NCBI GenBank assembly: GCA_964462535.1
Contig: CAYWXV010000038.1
Location: 1 to 25,326 of the forward strand
DNA length: 25,326 nucleotides
Source of the DNA: CAYWXV01 sp964462535
Lineage (GTDB): Bacteria; Bacteroidota; Ignavibacteria; OLB7
Reading direction: 5' to 3'
Position numbers and translations under genes: made by a program. Under the pieces are notes generated by a model. The model was not told the origin of the DNA. It ran no database searches and was given only the letters and a program-made list of their open reading frames with translations. Of this stretch, positions 1-7,304 are shown one piece after another. The first letter of the stretch is position 1; the number at the start of each line of letters is the position of its first letter.

Positions 1-80
1 GAGCGAATGAGGCGTACCGGAGGTACGCCGCAGTGAGCGATGAGGAGCGCAACGCAGAGATCGCGCGTATTTCAACAGCC
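1..80 (+). repeat. Dispersed intergenic repeat, copy 1 (cut by the window edge)
   Basis: This stretch aligns without gaps to the reverse complement of 9050-9129, with 62 of 80 positions identical by manual count. The last 15 bases (66-80) are fully identical, and similarity falls towards position 1. This copy contains a perfect hairpin, GGCGTACC at 11-18 and GGTACGCC at 22-29 with a 3-nt loop. The other copy does not conserve the hairpin. The repeat lies downstream of the minus-strand DinB-like gene. It may continue to the left of the window. The conserved end reads CTGTTGAAATACG on the minus strand and could be the terminus of a small non-autonomous element; that is inference. Confidence 0.75.
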
Positions 81-242
81 TCCTGGGCCGCGCAATGATA
101 CGGCAATTGCACAAACAGTCCGGGCGCGCACTGGTGGCGATCACTTAGCGAAGCACTTCAGCCGATTTGCGCAACGGCGGAGACGCGGTATCGATAGTAT
201 CGGTTCGACGGAGGTTCACGCGCACGCGAGTCGTCGACGCGT
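81..242. other. Intergenic stretch with no recognised gene
   Basis: This lies between the repeat at 1-80 and the stop codon of the first minus-strand gene. I see no convincing gene, terminator with a T-run, or RNA gene in it. The open frame that crosses it on the plus strand has no recognisable protein character. Confidence 0.5.
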
Positions 243-746
243 TCACGATCCGACCACCTTGATCATCTGACGAATCGCCCCCAGATGATACGCAGTGTGG
301 ACCACGATACCGATCGCCCCCCCGATCTCTCGCTCACCCCCCCACGACTCCTTCTCCATGACCATTGTCTTGACACGACCATAACTCTCCATCAGTCGCG
401 CCTGTATTCCCATCCACTCGTCATCGGTCACGGTATTGACCGTTCTCCATATTTCCCCCCAATCGACCGGACCGAACTTCCTCCCCTGGACGAACGCCTC
501 CAGGACATCCAGGTAGTACCTGATATGATCGGCATGTGCCGCAATCGAAGCGCCTCCGCCTACAATTGCCCGCGATGCCTGTTCTGCCGAGAGGCTCGAG
601 AGAGTGGGCAGAAGCGAGGTCCCCTCGTCCAGCACCATGCCATGATGTGTGTCGAAGAGTTCGTCCAGGAGAGCAAGGACCGCGCTTCTAAAGACCCGTG
701 TCGTCTCATTGTTGTTTGAGTGGTCGTCGGTGGCGTGATCGTTCAT
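243..746 (-). CDS. DinB superfamily protein (putative metal-dependent thiol transferase-like)
   Basis: The product is a 167-residue helical protein with the DinB/YfiT four-helix pattern. The typical metal-ligand histidines are visible: an HxxHI segment near residues 71-75 and an HTAYH motif at 150-154. The segment around WGEIWRTV and DDEW also fits the family. I chose the ATG at 746 because GGAG lies 6 nt upstream; an in-frame ATG at 758 has no ribosome binding site. DinB-fold proteins include bacillithiol or mycothiol S-transferases and other metalloenzymes, so the substrate cannot be read from sequence. It is the last gene of a minus-strand group and follows the kinase-like gene by 34 nt. 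The family assignment is confident and the function is not. Confidence 0.8.
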   Translation of the reverse strand: MNDHATDDHSNNNETTRVFRSAVLALLDELFDTHHGMVLDEGTSLLPTLSSLSAEQASRAIVGGGASIAAHADHIRYYLDVLEAFVQGRKFGPVDWGEIWRTVNTVTDDEWMGIQARLMESYGRVKTMVMEKESWGGEREIGGAIGIVVHTAYHLGAIRQMIKVVGS

Positions 747-780
747 CGCTGTCTCCATTGCTCGTTGTTGGTTCGATCGC

Positions 781-1614
781 TCATGTCATCTGGAGCAGGA
801 CGGAGGTCCATGCATTGTGGAAGGCCGATATCGTCGCATAGCGCCCCCCACGATCGTTGCAGCATGCCCTTTGCAGGACCGTCATCAGCCCGACTGGGCC
901 GCGGAGGGCGTCAGGGTTCAAGGTGCCGTCCGAGAGGAGGACGAGCGCGGTTCGGCCCATCACGAAGACCGATGTGCGTGAATCGATCGGAGAGCCCATT
1001 GCAAACTCCTCTGGTGCCATGAATCGACTCGATCCGAACATCCTCCCCATGTCGTTGGTTGACTCACCGAGCCTATATGAGTCGATGTCGATCACAGTCA
1101 GACGATCGGCCGCGAAGTCGTACATCAGACATCCATCATAGAAATCGACGGGCGCCCATCCAACCTGCTCAAGCTCCACGTGAAGTTGATAGATGTCAGT
1201 CAGATGGCGAATAATCGTGGAAGAAGAAAGGGCTCGGAACCTCTGCAACGAGGAGTCGGATGACTCACGCTTCGCGCCGGGAGTGTAAAGGAGTTCCCCA
1301 TCGATCCACTCGTACACAAGCATCGGCCCGAGCGGTGATTCGACAACTGTCAGGAGCTTCGCAAGCAGCCGGTGCGGGCAACTCGTGTAAAGTCGAACCG
1401 CATTCCTGAGGTATTCGACCCGTGCCGCGTGATTGAGATAGGGTCTCGCGTTCCCCGGATCCCCGGCAGTCTTCACAAAGAATCGCTCGCCCCCAATCAT
1501 CACACCGTACGAGACGTTTCCGGAGTCCTGCGTCTCCTCGCCAAACTCGGCAAAGACAGTCCCCGCCAGGGTAAGCCAGTCGGCTGGGTGCTGGTTGATT
1601 GATTCGGGAAACAC
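781..1614 (-). CDS. Serine/threonine protein kinase-like protein
   Basis: This 277-residue protein starts at a GTG and shows a compact protein-kinase fold. The pattern includes a candidate ATP-binding lysine in FFVKTAG (K48), a hinge-like LVYEWIDGELL (99-109), a catalytic-loop-like VDFYDGCLMYDF around D157, a metal-binding-like VIDID (174-178), and GSSRFMAPEEF (194-204), which resembles the activation segment ending in APE. The usual HRDxxxxN loop is replaced, as in some divergent bacterial kinases and aminoglycoside-phosphotransferase-like enzymes. There is no membrane segment and no sensor domain. It lies 77 nt after the TudS-like gene and 34 nt before the DinB gene on the same strand. Whether it phosphorylates protein or a small molecule is open, and it could be a pseudokinase. 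Confidence 0.72.
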   Translation of the reverse strand: MFPESINQHPADWLTLAGTVFAEFGEETQDSGNVSYGVMIGGERFFVKTAGDPGNARPYLNHAARVEYLRNAVRLYTSCPHRLLAKLLTVVESPLGPMLVYEWIDGELLYTPGAKRESSDSSLQRFRALSSSTIIRHLTDIYQLHVELEQVGWAPVDFYDGCLMYDFAADRLTVIDIDSYRLGESTNDMGRMFGSSRFMAPEEFAMGSPIDSRTSVFVMGRTALVLLSDGTLNPDALRGPVGLMTVLQRACCNDRGGRYATISAFHNAWTSVLLQMT

Positions 1615-1691
1615 GTCTAGGGGAAGTATGGGGCCGATGGAATCGTTGCACGATGCCCCGGTACGTGGCGGCCCTATGCATCAGAAATCAC

Positions 1692-2342
1692 CTACGATCG
1701 ATCGCCACCAAAATACTCCAGATACCACGCGCTCTCGTGATGATCCAGGTCGGGCATTCCGGGTGGAGGTTCCGCACCGAGTTTGTGATACAAGAGACGG
1801 AGCGTTCGGAAGTCACGTTGACTGAGGACCCGGTACCCGTTGCGAATCAGAAGGGCGGCTGCCACACCCGGTCCACGCTGATACTTGCTCGCATCGCGAC
1901 GTCCGTCATAAATCACCTGGGATCCGCACGCGGCGCTGATGTCAAGTAGGATGGCAAGGTGTACGTCGTTGCGTCGGGCGATCTCCAGCATCGCCTCCGC
2001 CCCAGCAATTGTCCCGTCCGTCCAGTCATCCCCATCATCCGTCAGGACGCGTGCACGTCCGTCCAGGACGTCGAAGCCGTTGCCGTCGTAGATGTTGCTG
2101 AGGTCGCGCGGCGTACCGAATGAATGATCTTCGGGACAGCAGTGAACCACATGGAGATTTGGCAGCGCCAGGAGGCCGGCGATCGGAGGATACCCCCCAA
2201 AACCCGATCCATCGTAGGCACAGGCAGTACCAAAGAGGCACCCACTCATCACCACCCGCATGGGGTCGTCACGAGTAAACGCCTGAAGAGAATTCAGCCA
2301 GGTGTCAGTCGGCAGATGCTGAGGAGACGTCATCGTCGTCAT
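1692..2342 (-). CDS. DUF523 / TudS-like (2-thiouracil desulfurase family) protein
   Basis: This 216-residue protein has the DUF523 signature in order: GCLFGTACAYDG (C35, C41), HCCPED (C68, C69, E71), then GRARV, an acidic stretch and a run of helices, and SAACGS (C139). DUF523 members characterised as TudS bind a [4Fe-4S] cluster through three cysteines and remove sulfur from thiouracil. The family's common SPSCG is SAACG here, so the substrate may differ. The ATG at 2342 overlaps the stop of the upstream DinB-like gene as ATGA, which suggests coupled translation. The reading frame stays open further upstream to 2450, but that part would overlap the neighbour and looks like a shadow. Fe-S desulfidase is a family-based inference. 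Confidence 0.78.
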   Translation of the reverse strand: MTTMTSPQHLPTDTWLNSLQAFTRDDPMRVVMSGCLFGTACAYDGSGFGGYPPIAGLLALPNLHVVHCCPEDHSFGTPRDLSNIYDGNGFDVLDGRARVLTDDGDDWTDGTIAGAEAMLEIARRNDVHLAILLDISAACGSQVIYDGRRDASKYQRGPGVAAALLIRNGYRVLSQRDFRTLRLLYHKLGAEPPPGMPDLDHHESAWYLEYFGGDRS

Positions 2343-2863
2343 CGATCGAGAATGGGAAGATACTCGCGCCAGGGACCGACCTCCTCCCTGTACTGTTTTG
2401 ACATTACACGGGCAATCTGGGCGATGTGACTCAGGTCGTGAGCGACCCATGCGGAGAGCAATTGCCGAAGCGTTACGGGACCAAACGCAGGATGCGTTCC
2501 CGTTCTCTCGAGATACTCTGGCGTGAGCTGCATCGCTCGCAGCTCCTCCAGGTTCGCACGTCGACGGGTAGTGAACAGGTCAAGAAGCTCGTCAATCGTG
2601 TGATTCGCGAACATCTCGAACTGCGCAAATCGGTCGAACGGGTCGAACGGCCTCCCTTCCCCGTGCCTTAGTATTAGGCGCGCGCGGGGAATCCAGTCAG
2701 TCTCCTCACCATATATAAGATGACCGACTATGTCGAACGGAGACCAGGTCTCCTCTCCCTCGTTGGCACGGAGCCATTCGTCTCGGAGTCCACTGAGCAT
2801 GGATCGGAGCGTATCGGGCGTCCGGTTGAGTATCGCGATCGCGTCGTTGATGCTGAAATCCAT
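2339..2863 (-). CDS. DinB_2 / YfiT-like protein, putative bacillithiol S-transferase-type metalloprotein
   Basis: The protein has 174 residues and is a clear DinB_2/YfiT-type sequence. It contains WSPFDIVGHLIYGEE with H48, the RTGTHPAFGPVTLRQLL segment, and VAHDLSHIAQIARV with H142 and H146. Together these give the three-histidine metal site of the fold. The ATG at 2863 is preceded by AGGAG at 7 nt; upstream extension to 2974 lacks family similarity. It is the first gene of the minus-strand group and is divergent from argC. Family members include BstA/YfiT, a bacillithiol transferase of Bacillus. A bshB1 gene in this window makes that role plausible here, but substrate is not shown by the sequence. 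Confidence 0.85.
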   Translation of the reverse strand: MDFSINDAIAILNRTPDTLRSMLSGLRDEWLRANEGEETWSPFDIVGHLIYGEETDWIPRARLILRHGEGRPFDPFDRFAQFEMFANHTIDELLDLFTTRRRANLEELRAMQLTPEYLERTGTHPAFGPVTLRQLLSAWVAHDLSHIAQIARVMSKQYREEVGPWREYLPILDR

Positions 2864-3097
2864 GCAAGACTCCTGGGTGGTTGGGCCCCTGGGTGGCTGT
2901 TGGCACACGCCCCATCTCCACGGTGCTCTCCCTCGTCGCGCGGCGAAGATGCGACAGATGCCGGGAATCGTCAACGGTCGCGGTCCATCTATCAGACGAC
3001 GCGACGTGCCACCAATGCCGCTTCGGACTGCATCGCGGTTCCGACGGATGCAGCGTCGGGACTGCCTACCCCGTTACTATCCACCCCAAAACAAACT
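2864..3097. other. Divergent intergenic region between the DinB-like gene and argC
   Basis: This 234-bp stretch lies between two divergently transcribed units. A pair of inverted 7-mers, CTGCATC at 3028-3034 and GATGCAG at 3047-3053, could form a small hairpin or binding site. I could not identify a convincing minus-strand promoter. The identifiable argC promoter and operators start at 3098. Confidence 0.4.
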
Positions 3098-3115
3098 CTT
3101 GTATAAACATACAAG
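3098..3115 (+). promoter_or_regulatory. ARG box 1 (ArgR operator)
   Basis: CTTGTATAAACATACAAG is a perfect 7-bp inverted repeat with a 4-bp spacer. Its length is 18 bp, the same as known ARG boxes, and the core TGTAT(4)ATACA resembles the consensus TGAAT(4)ATTCA. It covers the -35 element. Its centre is 20 bp from that of box 2. Confidence 0.72.
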
Positions 3116-3127
3116 AAGCTGTATAAT
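3099..3127 (+). promoter_or_regulatory. Promoter of the arginine cluster (sigma70-type)
   Basis: A -35-like TTGTAT (3099-3104) and a perfect TATAAT (3122-3127) are separated by exactly 17 bp. Transcription would start near 3134, giving a short leader before argC. The -35 element lies inside ARG box 1 and the -10 element inside ARG box 2, so ArgR binding should block RNA polymerase. The prediction is from sequence only. Confidence 0.75.
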
Positions 3128-3135
3128 TATTCAGT
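3118..3135 (+). promoter_or_regulatory. ARG box 2 (ArgR operator)
   Basis: GCTGTATAATTATTCAGT fits the 18-bp ARG box pattern, with TG at positions 3-4, an A/T-only centre, and a right half ATTCA identical to the classical consensus. It contains the -10 hexamer and probably the transcription start. Two base pairs separate it from box 1. Confidence 0.75.
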
Positions 3136-3139
3136 TGAG

Positions 3140-3157
3140 ACTGAACAGAGATTCAGT
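3140..3157 (+). promoter_or_regulatory. ARG box 3 (ArgR operator)
   Basis: ACTGAACAGAGATTCAGT has perfect 6-bp inverted arms (ACTGAA/TTCAGT). It matches the classical consensus at the conserved TGAA and ATTCA positions, although its centre AGAG is less A/T-rich. It lies just downstream of the predicted start of transcription, with its centre 22 bp from box 2, so all three boxes face about the same side of the helix. Confidence 0.65.
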
Positions 3158-3177
3158 CAGTCGCGCACAACAGGTAA

Positions 3178-4227
3178 TTGACTCGTAGGGACGCACACCC
3201 TTTGCCTTTTCCCCTGCACATATCGATCGTCGGAGCGTCGGGGTACTCCGGCGCGGAGCTCGTCCGCATCCTCCTCGGGCATCCCGGAGTGGTCGTCGAT
3301 TCGCTTTTTGCTGCGAATTCGGCGGGTCTTCGGGTGGACGAGCTCTATCCCGACCTCCGCGGTCGATGTGACCTGGTCTACCAGGAATACGACGTAGTGG
3401 CTGCGGCCGCAAGCTCGATCGTCTTCGTCGCCCTCCCATCTGGACAGGCCATGACGATCGTACCGGAGCTGATCGAGCGGGGGACCCGGGTTATCGACCT
3501 TGGCGGCGATTTTCGCCTGAACGACCCGAACGCCTACGCTCAATTCTATGGGAAGGAACATGTGAGCCCGCAATTGCTGGGAGAGGCCGTCTACGGACTG
3601 CCCGAATGGAATTGCGCCCTCATCAAGGAGGCTCGCCTGGTAGCCAATCCCGGGTGCTATCCCACAAGCGCCATACTCCCTCTGGCACCTCTCGTGAAGC
3701 GGGGGATCATCGACACGGGACGGATCAACATCACGTCGATGTCGGGTGTTTCAGGCGCTGGTCGGACCTCCAGCGTCGGCTACTCCTTCACAGAGCTCTT
3801 CGGCAACGTCAAGGCGTACAAGATCGGGCGGCATCAGCACATTCCCGAGATCCGGCAAACTCTGGAGACGATAGGCGGTACGAACGTGACGCTGAGCTTC
3901 GTACCCCATCTGATCCCGGTCGCGCGTGGCATTTACACAAGCATTACAGCTCCGTTGCTGACTGACATCGACGAGCAGGGCGTGAGTACACTCTACGGGG
4001 AGGCCTACGCGAGTGCCCCCTTTGTCCGGTACATGCCATCCGGAACACCTGAGCTTCGTGGTGTCGTCGGCTCGAATTTCATCGACATCGGTGTCCATGT
4101 CGACAACGACGCCAACACCGTGACGATACTCTCCACGATCGACAACCTTGTAAAGGGAGCGGCAGGACAAGCCGTTCAGAACATGAACCTCATGACCGGC
4201 TTCGGCGAGACGGAGGGTCTGCTGTGA
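3178..4227 (+). CDS. argC: N-acetyl-gamma-glutamyl-phosphate reductase
   Basis: ArgC reduces N-acetylglutamyl 5-phosphate to the semialdehyde with NADPH in the cytoplasm. The N-terminal Rossmann motif IVGASGYSGAELVRILLGHP, the catalytic cysteine in VANPGCYPTSA (C160 counted from 3178) and the conserved histidine region GRHQHIPEI are all present. The length (349 residues) is normal. No ATG fits. The TTG at 3178 has AGG close upstream, and a TTG at 3202, with AGGGA 10 nt upstream, would place the start nearer the Rossmann motif, as is usual for the family, so the start is uncertain. It is the first gene of the cluster, directly behind the promoter and three ARG boxes. Its stop overlaps the GTG start of argJ as GTGA. 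Confidence 0.97.
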   Translation: MTRRDAHPLPFPLHISIVGASGYSGAELVRILLGHPGVVVDSLFAANSAGLRVDELYPDLRGRCDLVYQEYDVVAAAASSIVFVALPSGQAMTIVPELIERGTRVIDLGGDFRLNDPNAYAQFYGKEHVSPQLLGEAVYGLPEWNCALIKEARLVANPGCYPTSAILPLAPLVKRGIIDTGRINITSMSGVSGAGRTSSVGYSFTELFGNVKAYKIGRHQHIPEIRQTLETIGGTNVTLSFVPHLIPVARGIYTSITAPLLTDIDEQGVSTLYGEAYASAPFVRYMPSGTPELRGVVGSNFIDIGVHVDNDANTVTILSTIDNLVKGAAGQAVQNMNLMTGFGETEGLL

Positions 4228-5447
4228 AAAAGATGAACGCAGTTATTGTAGAAATAGATGGTGGCGTCACCGCACCGCAGGGATTTGTTGCCGGCGGGTT
4301 CCATTGCGGCGTACGTCGCTCACGCAAGGACCTGGCGCTTCTGGTGAGCAGCGTCCCTGCAACCGTCGCCGCGGTCTTTACGACGAATCGCGCCGCCGCT
4401 CCTCCCATCCATGTCTGTCGTCAACAAATCGCTAGCTCGGAAACCGCACGCGCACTTGTCGTGAACAGCGGCAACGCGAATGCCTGCACGGGCGAGCGGG
4501 GCATGAGTGATGCCTGGTCAATGGTTAATGCGACCGCAGCGGCACTCGGCCTTGAGCCGTCGCAGATCCTGGTCTCGTCGACGGGAGTTATCGGCGAGTT
4601 CCTTCCGATCAAGAAGATCATTGACGGGATCCTCTGTCTTGCACCAACGCTTTCGGAAGATGGGGGGAGCGACGCGGCCGAAGCAATCATGACGACCGAC
4701 ACGGTCAGGAAGGAATATGCGGTCGAGATACCGGTAGGCGGCACGACGGTCACGATCGGCGCGATGGCAAAAGGGTCGGGGATGATCCACCCGAACATGG
4801 CAACGATGCTCGGATTCGTCACGACCGATGCAGCAATCTCCCAGGCAATGCTTCAGAAGGCTCTGTCAGAAGCAAACCGCGTCACCTTCAACCGCATCAG
4901 CGTCGACGGTGACACCAGTACCAACGACATGGTGACGGTGATGGCCAACGGCATGGCCGGCAACAAGCAGATCGTGGATCAGTCCGAGGAGTGGAAGCAG
5001 TTCCAGGCTGGTCTCGAGCATGTACTTGCCGTTCTAGCCAGGAAGATTGCGGCTGATGGCGAAGGGGCGTCCAAGCTCATCGAAGTCGTTGTTGAAGGGG
5101 GTGCGACCGAAGCAGAGGCCGAAGCCGTGGCCAAGGCGATTGCCGGATCGGCACTTGTCAAGACTGCTGTGCATGGGGCGGATGCCAACTGGGGCCGAGT
5201 CGTCTGTGCCGTTGGCTACTCGGAAACAGACGTCGATCCAAGCGAGATCTCGCTCTGGTTCAACAGCGTGCCGGTCCTTCGCCCCGGGTACGAGATCGTG
5301 GTTGACGAAGAGGCGGCAACCGAGGCCTTGAAGTCAACTGAAGTGACAATTCGGGTAGACCTTGGACGTGGCGAGTCGGTCGTCCACTACTGGACGTGCG
5401 ACCTGACGAAGGAGTACATCCACATCAACGCCAGCTACAGGACGTGA
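4224..5447 (+). CDS. argJ: Arginine biosynthesis bifunctional protein ArgJ (ornithine acetyltransferase)
   Basis: ArgJ moves the acetyl group from N-acetylornithine to glutamate, releasing ornithine. Some members also use acetyl-CoA. The self-cleavage site is visible in GSGMIHPNMATMLGF, with T194 as the expected new N-terminal nucleophile of the beta chain. VVNSGNANACTGERG, GDTSTNDMV and GADANWGRVVCAVGYS are further family motifs. The GTG at 4224 overlaps the argC stop and has GGAGGG 6 nt upstream; the ATG at 4233 is spaced less well. The length, 407 residues, is typical. The presence of ArgJ implies the recycling (acetyl-cycle) pathway. Whether it also has N-acetylglutamate synthase activity cannot be read from sequence. 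Confidence 0.97.
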   Translation: MKKMNAVIVEIDGGVTAPQGFVAGGFHCGVRRSRKDLALLVSSVPATVAAVFTTNRAAAPPIHVCRQQIASSETARALVVNSGNANACTGERGMSDAWSMVNATAAALGLEPSQILVSSTGVIGEFLPIKKIIDGILCLAPTLSEDGGSDAAEAIMTTDTVRKEYAVEIPVGGTTVTIGAMAKGSGMIHPNMATMLGFVTTDAAISQAMLQKALSEANRVTFNRISVDGDTSTNDMVTVMANGMAGNKQIVDQSEEWKQFQAGLEHVLAVLARKIAADGEGASKLIEVVVEGGATEAEAEAVAKAIAGSALVKTAVHGADANWGRVVCAVGYSETDVDPSEISLWFNSVPVLRPGYEIVVDEEAATEALKSTEVTIRVDLGRGESVVHYWTCDLTKEYIHINASYRT

Positions 5448-6298
5448 TACCAGACTCGCCCATATCGAATCATTTCTACCTCAGCGACTCGCTGGCGCCG
5501 ATCTCGGTCAGGGGGAAGACCATCGTCATCAAGTATGGCGGCTCGGCAATGGCCTCGATCGAAGCATCCACATTCGCCCGGGATGTCACGGCGTTGAAGC
5601 ATGCCGGTGCGCGGGTCGTTGTCGTCCATGGGGGTGGAAGCGCAATCACCTCGACGGCAACCCGGCTCGGGGTCGAGACGATTTTCGTCGACGGGCAACG
5701 CTACACCGATGCTGCGACGATTGACGTCGTGATGATGGTCCTTGCCGGGAGACTCAACAAGCAGGTCGTTCGGCTTCTTTGTCGCGCCGGTGGGTCGGCT
5801 GTCGGGCTATCCGGCGTTGACGGCGATCTCCTCCAATGCGTCCGCTCGATTGATGACGGAGTCGATCTCGGATTGGTAGGGAAGGTGACGGCGGTCCGCA
5901 CGGAACTTCTTGAACTGTTACTCCAGGCCGGGCAGATACCGGTGATCGCGCCGGCAGCGGTCGACGACGACGGGACAATTCACAACGTCAACGCGGACAT
6001 GGCCGCATCGGCAATCGCAGGTGCCCTTCATGCTGATCTGCTTCTATTCATGAGCGACGTCGCAGGGATCCGCATCGACGAAGAGACCGTCGCCAACATG
6101 ACGTCGACCGACGCGCGGAGCGGCATCGTCCTGGGATCGATCAGTGGCGGGATGATTCCGAAAGTCAACGCGGCGCTGGAGGCACTGAATGCCGGTGTCT
6201 CGCGTGTCCGCATCATCGATGGTCGGGTCGAGGGGATCATCCGTCAGGCTTTCATCGATGACGATATAGGGACCGAGATTGTGGGGAGCGAAGTGTAG
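5444..6298 (+). CDS. argB: Acetylglutamate kinase
   Basis: ArgB phosphorylates N-acetylglutamate, the second step of the pathway and often the point of arginine feedback inhibition. The amino acid kinase fold is clear: VIKYGGSAM near residue 30, VVVHGGGSAITS, the NVNADMAASAIAGAL segment, and FMSDVAGI followed by GGMIPKVNAALEAL. I place the start at the GTG at 5444, which overlaps the argJ stop as GTGA and gives 284 residues. A GTG at 5396 would extend it by 16 residues inside argJ without family support. An AGGA lies unusually close to this start (2 nt), so the start is moderately certain. It is probably cotranscribed with argC and argJ. Confidence 0.95.
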   Translation: MIPDSPISNHFYLSDSLAPISVRGKTIVIKYGGSAMASIEASTFARDVTALKHAGARVVVVHGGGSAITSTATRLGVETIFVDGQRYTDAATIDVVMMVLAGRLNKQVVRLLCRAGGSAVGLSGVDGDLLQCVRSIDDGVDLGLVGKVTAVRTELLELLLQAGQIPVIAPAAVDDDGTIHNVNADMAASAIAGALHADLLLFMSDVAGIRIDEETVANMTSTDARSGIVLGSISGGMIPKVNAALEALNAGVSRVRIIDGRVEGIIRQAFIDDDIGTEIVGSEV

Positions 6299-6348
6299 GA
6301 GTCGATCCACATTACCAGCAACGTTCAACGACAAATCAGTATAGAGTC

Positions 6349-7302
6349 ATGCCTCATTTCCTTTCACTTTTCGACATCGATCCACAGGAGCTGGACGGCC
6401 TCTTCTATCTGGCCGACGAGCTCCGTTTGAGCGATGCCTATCGACCGCTGGAAGGGATCGAGGCAGCGTTGATCTTCCAGAAGCCCTCGCTTCGGACACG
6501 GGTCTCATTTGAGGTCGGCATCCGGCAGCTCGGGGGAAACGTTGTCAATCTGGTGGACGAAGGGATCGGCCTGGGGAAACGGGAGTCGGTGTACGACATC
6601 GCGAACGTTCTCTCGCGCTTCGTCGGGCTCGTCGTCGCCCGTGTGTTCGAGCACTCCCTGCTGGAAGAGCTTGCGGAGCACGCATCCGTTCCGGTTGTGA
6701 ACGCCCTGTCAGATCTCTCCCATCCGTGCCAGATTCTATCGGACGTCTACACGATGCGCCAGTACAAGAAGCTGATGCCCGGCGTCCGTGTCGCGTTCAT
6801 CGGTGACGGGAACAACGTTGCCAACTCATGGCTGGAGATGACGACGCTCTACCCGATCGACTTTGTCCTTGCCTGCCCGGAGGGGCACGATCCCGATCCC
6901 GACATCCTTGCGCGCGCCGAATCGGCATGCCTCGGCTCGATTTCGATTGTCCGTGACCCATGGATCGCATCGCGCGACGCCAACGTCATCTACGGTGACA
7001 CGTGGGAGAGCATGGGGATGGAGAAGAGCGAGGACCGCAAGAACGATTTCAAGGGCTATCAGATCAACGAGCGACTGATGTCTAACGCCCGCCCCGACGC
7101 CCTCTTCATGCACTGCCTGCCGGCACACCGAGGTGAAGAGGTTACCGCCGGCGTCATCGATGGGGACCGTTCGATTATCTTTGACCAGGCAGAGAATCGC
7201 CTCCACATGCAGAAGGCCCTCCTGGCACGATTGATCGATCGGGCACGAGCCCAGGACGGAGCAGAGCATGTGGCTGTTGACCACATGCGTCTTCGTCGCT
7301 GA
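6349..7302 (+). CDS. argF: Ornithine carbamoyltransferase
   Basis: This enzyme forms citrulline from ornithine and carbamoyl phosphate. The carbamoyl-phosphate motif appears as KPSLRTRVSFEV (residues 45-56, with SLRTR instead of the common STRTR), followed by HPCQIL and the ornithine-side motifs DTWESMGME and HCLPAHRGEEV. HCLPAHR and the SMG loop argue for true ornithine carbamoyltransferase. The N-acetyl- and N-succinyl-ornithine variants instead have HCLPLRR/HCLPVRR, and the presence of ArgJ, which already yields free ornithine, agrees with this. The length of 317 residues is normal. It begins at an ATG 50 nt after argB, with no obvious ribosome binding site. The argR start follows its stop by 2 nt. 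Confidence 0.95.
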   Translation: MPHFLSLFDIDPQELDGLFYLADELRLSDAYRPLEGIEAALIFQKPSLRTRVSFEVGIRQLGGNVVNLVDEGIGLGKRESVYDIANVLSRFVGLVVARVFEHSLLEELAEHASVPVVNALSDLSHPCQILSDVYTMRQYKKLMPGVRVAFIGDGNNVANSWLEMTTLYPIDFVLACPEGHDPDPDILARAESACLGSISIVRDPWIASRDANVIYGDTWESMGMEKSEDRKNDFKGYQINERLMSNARPDALFMHCLPAHRGEEVTAGVIDGDRSIIFDQAENRLHMQKALLARLIDRARAQDGAEHVAVDHMRLRR

Positions 7303-7304
7303 TC

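Noticed and set aside
6349..7302. ArgF as an N-acetyl- or N-succinyl-ornithine carbamoyltransferase because of SLRTR
   Set aside because: The HCLPAHRGEEV and SMG motifs are those of ornithine carbamoyltransferase, and the cluster has ArgJ, which already yields free ornithine.
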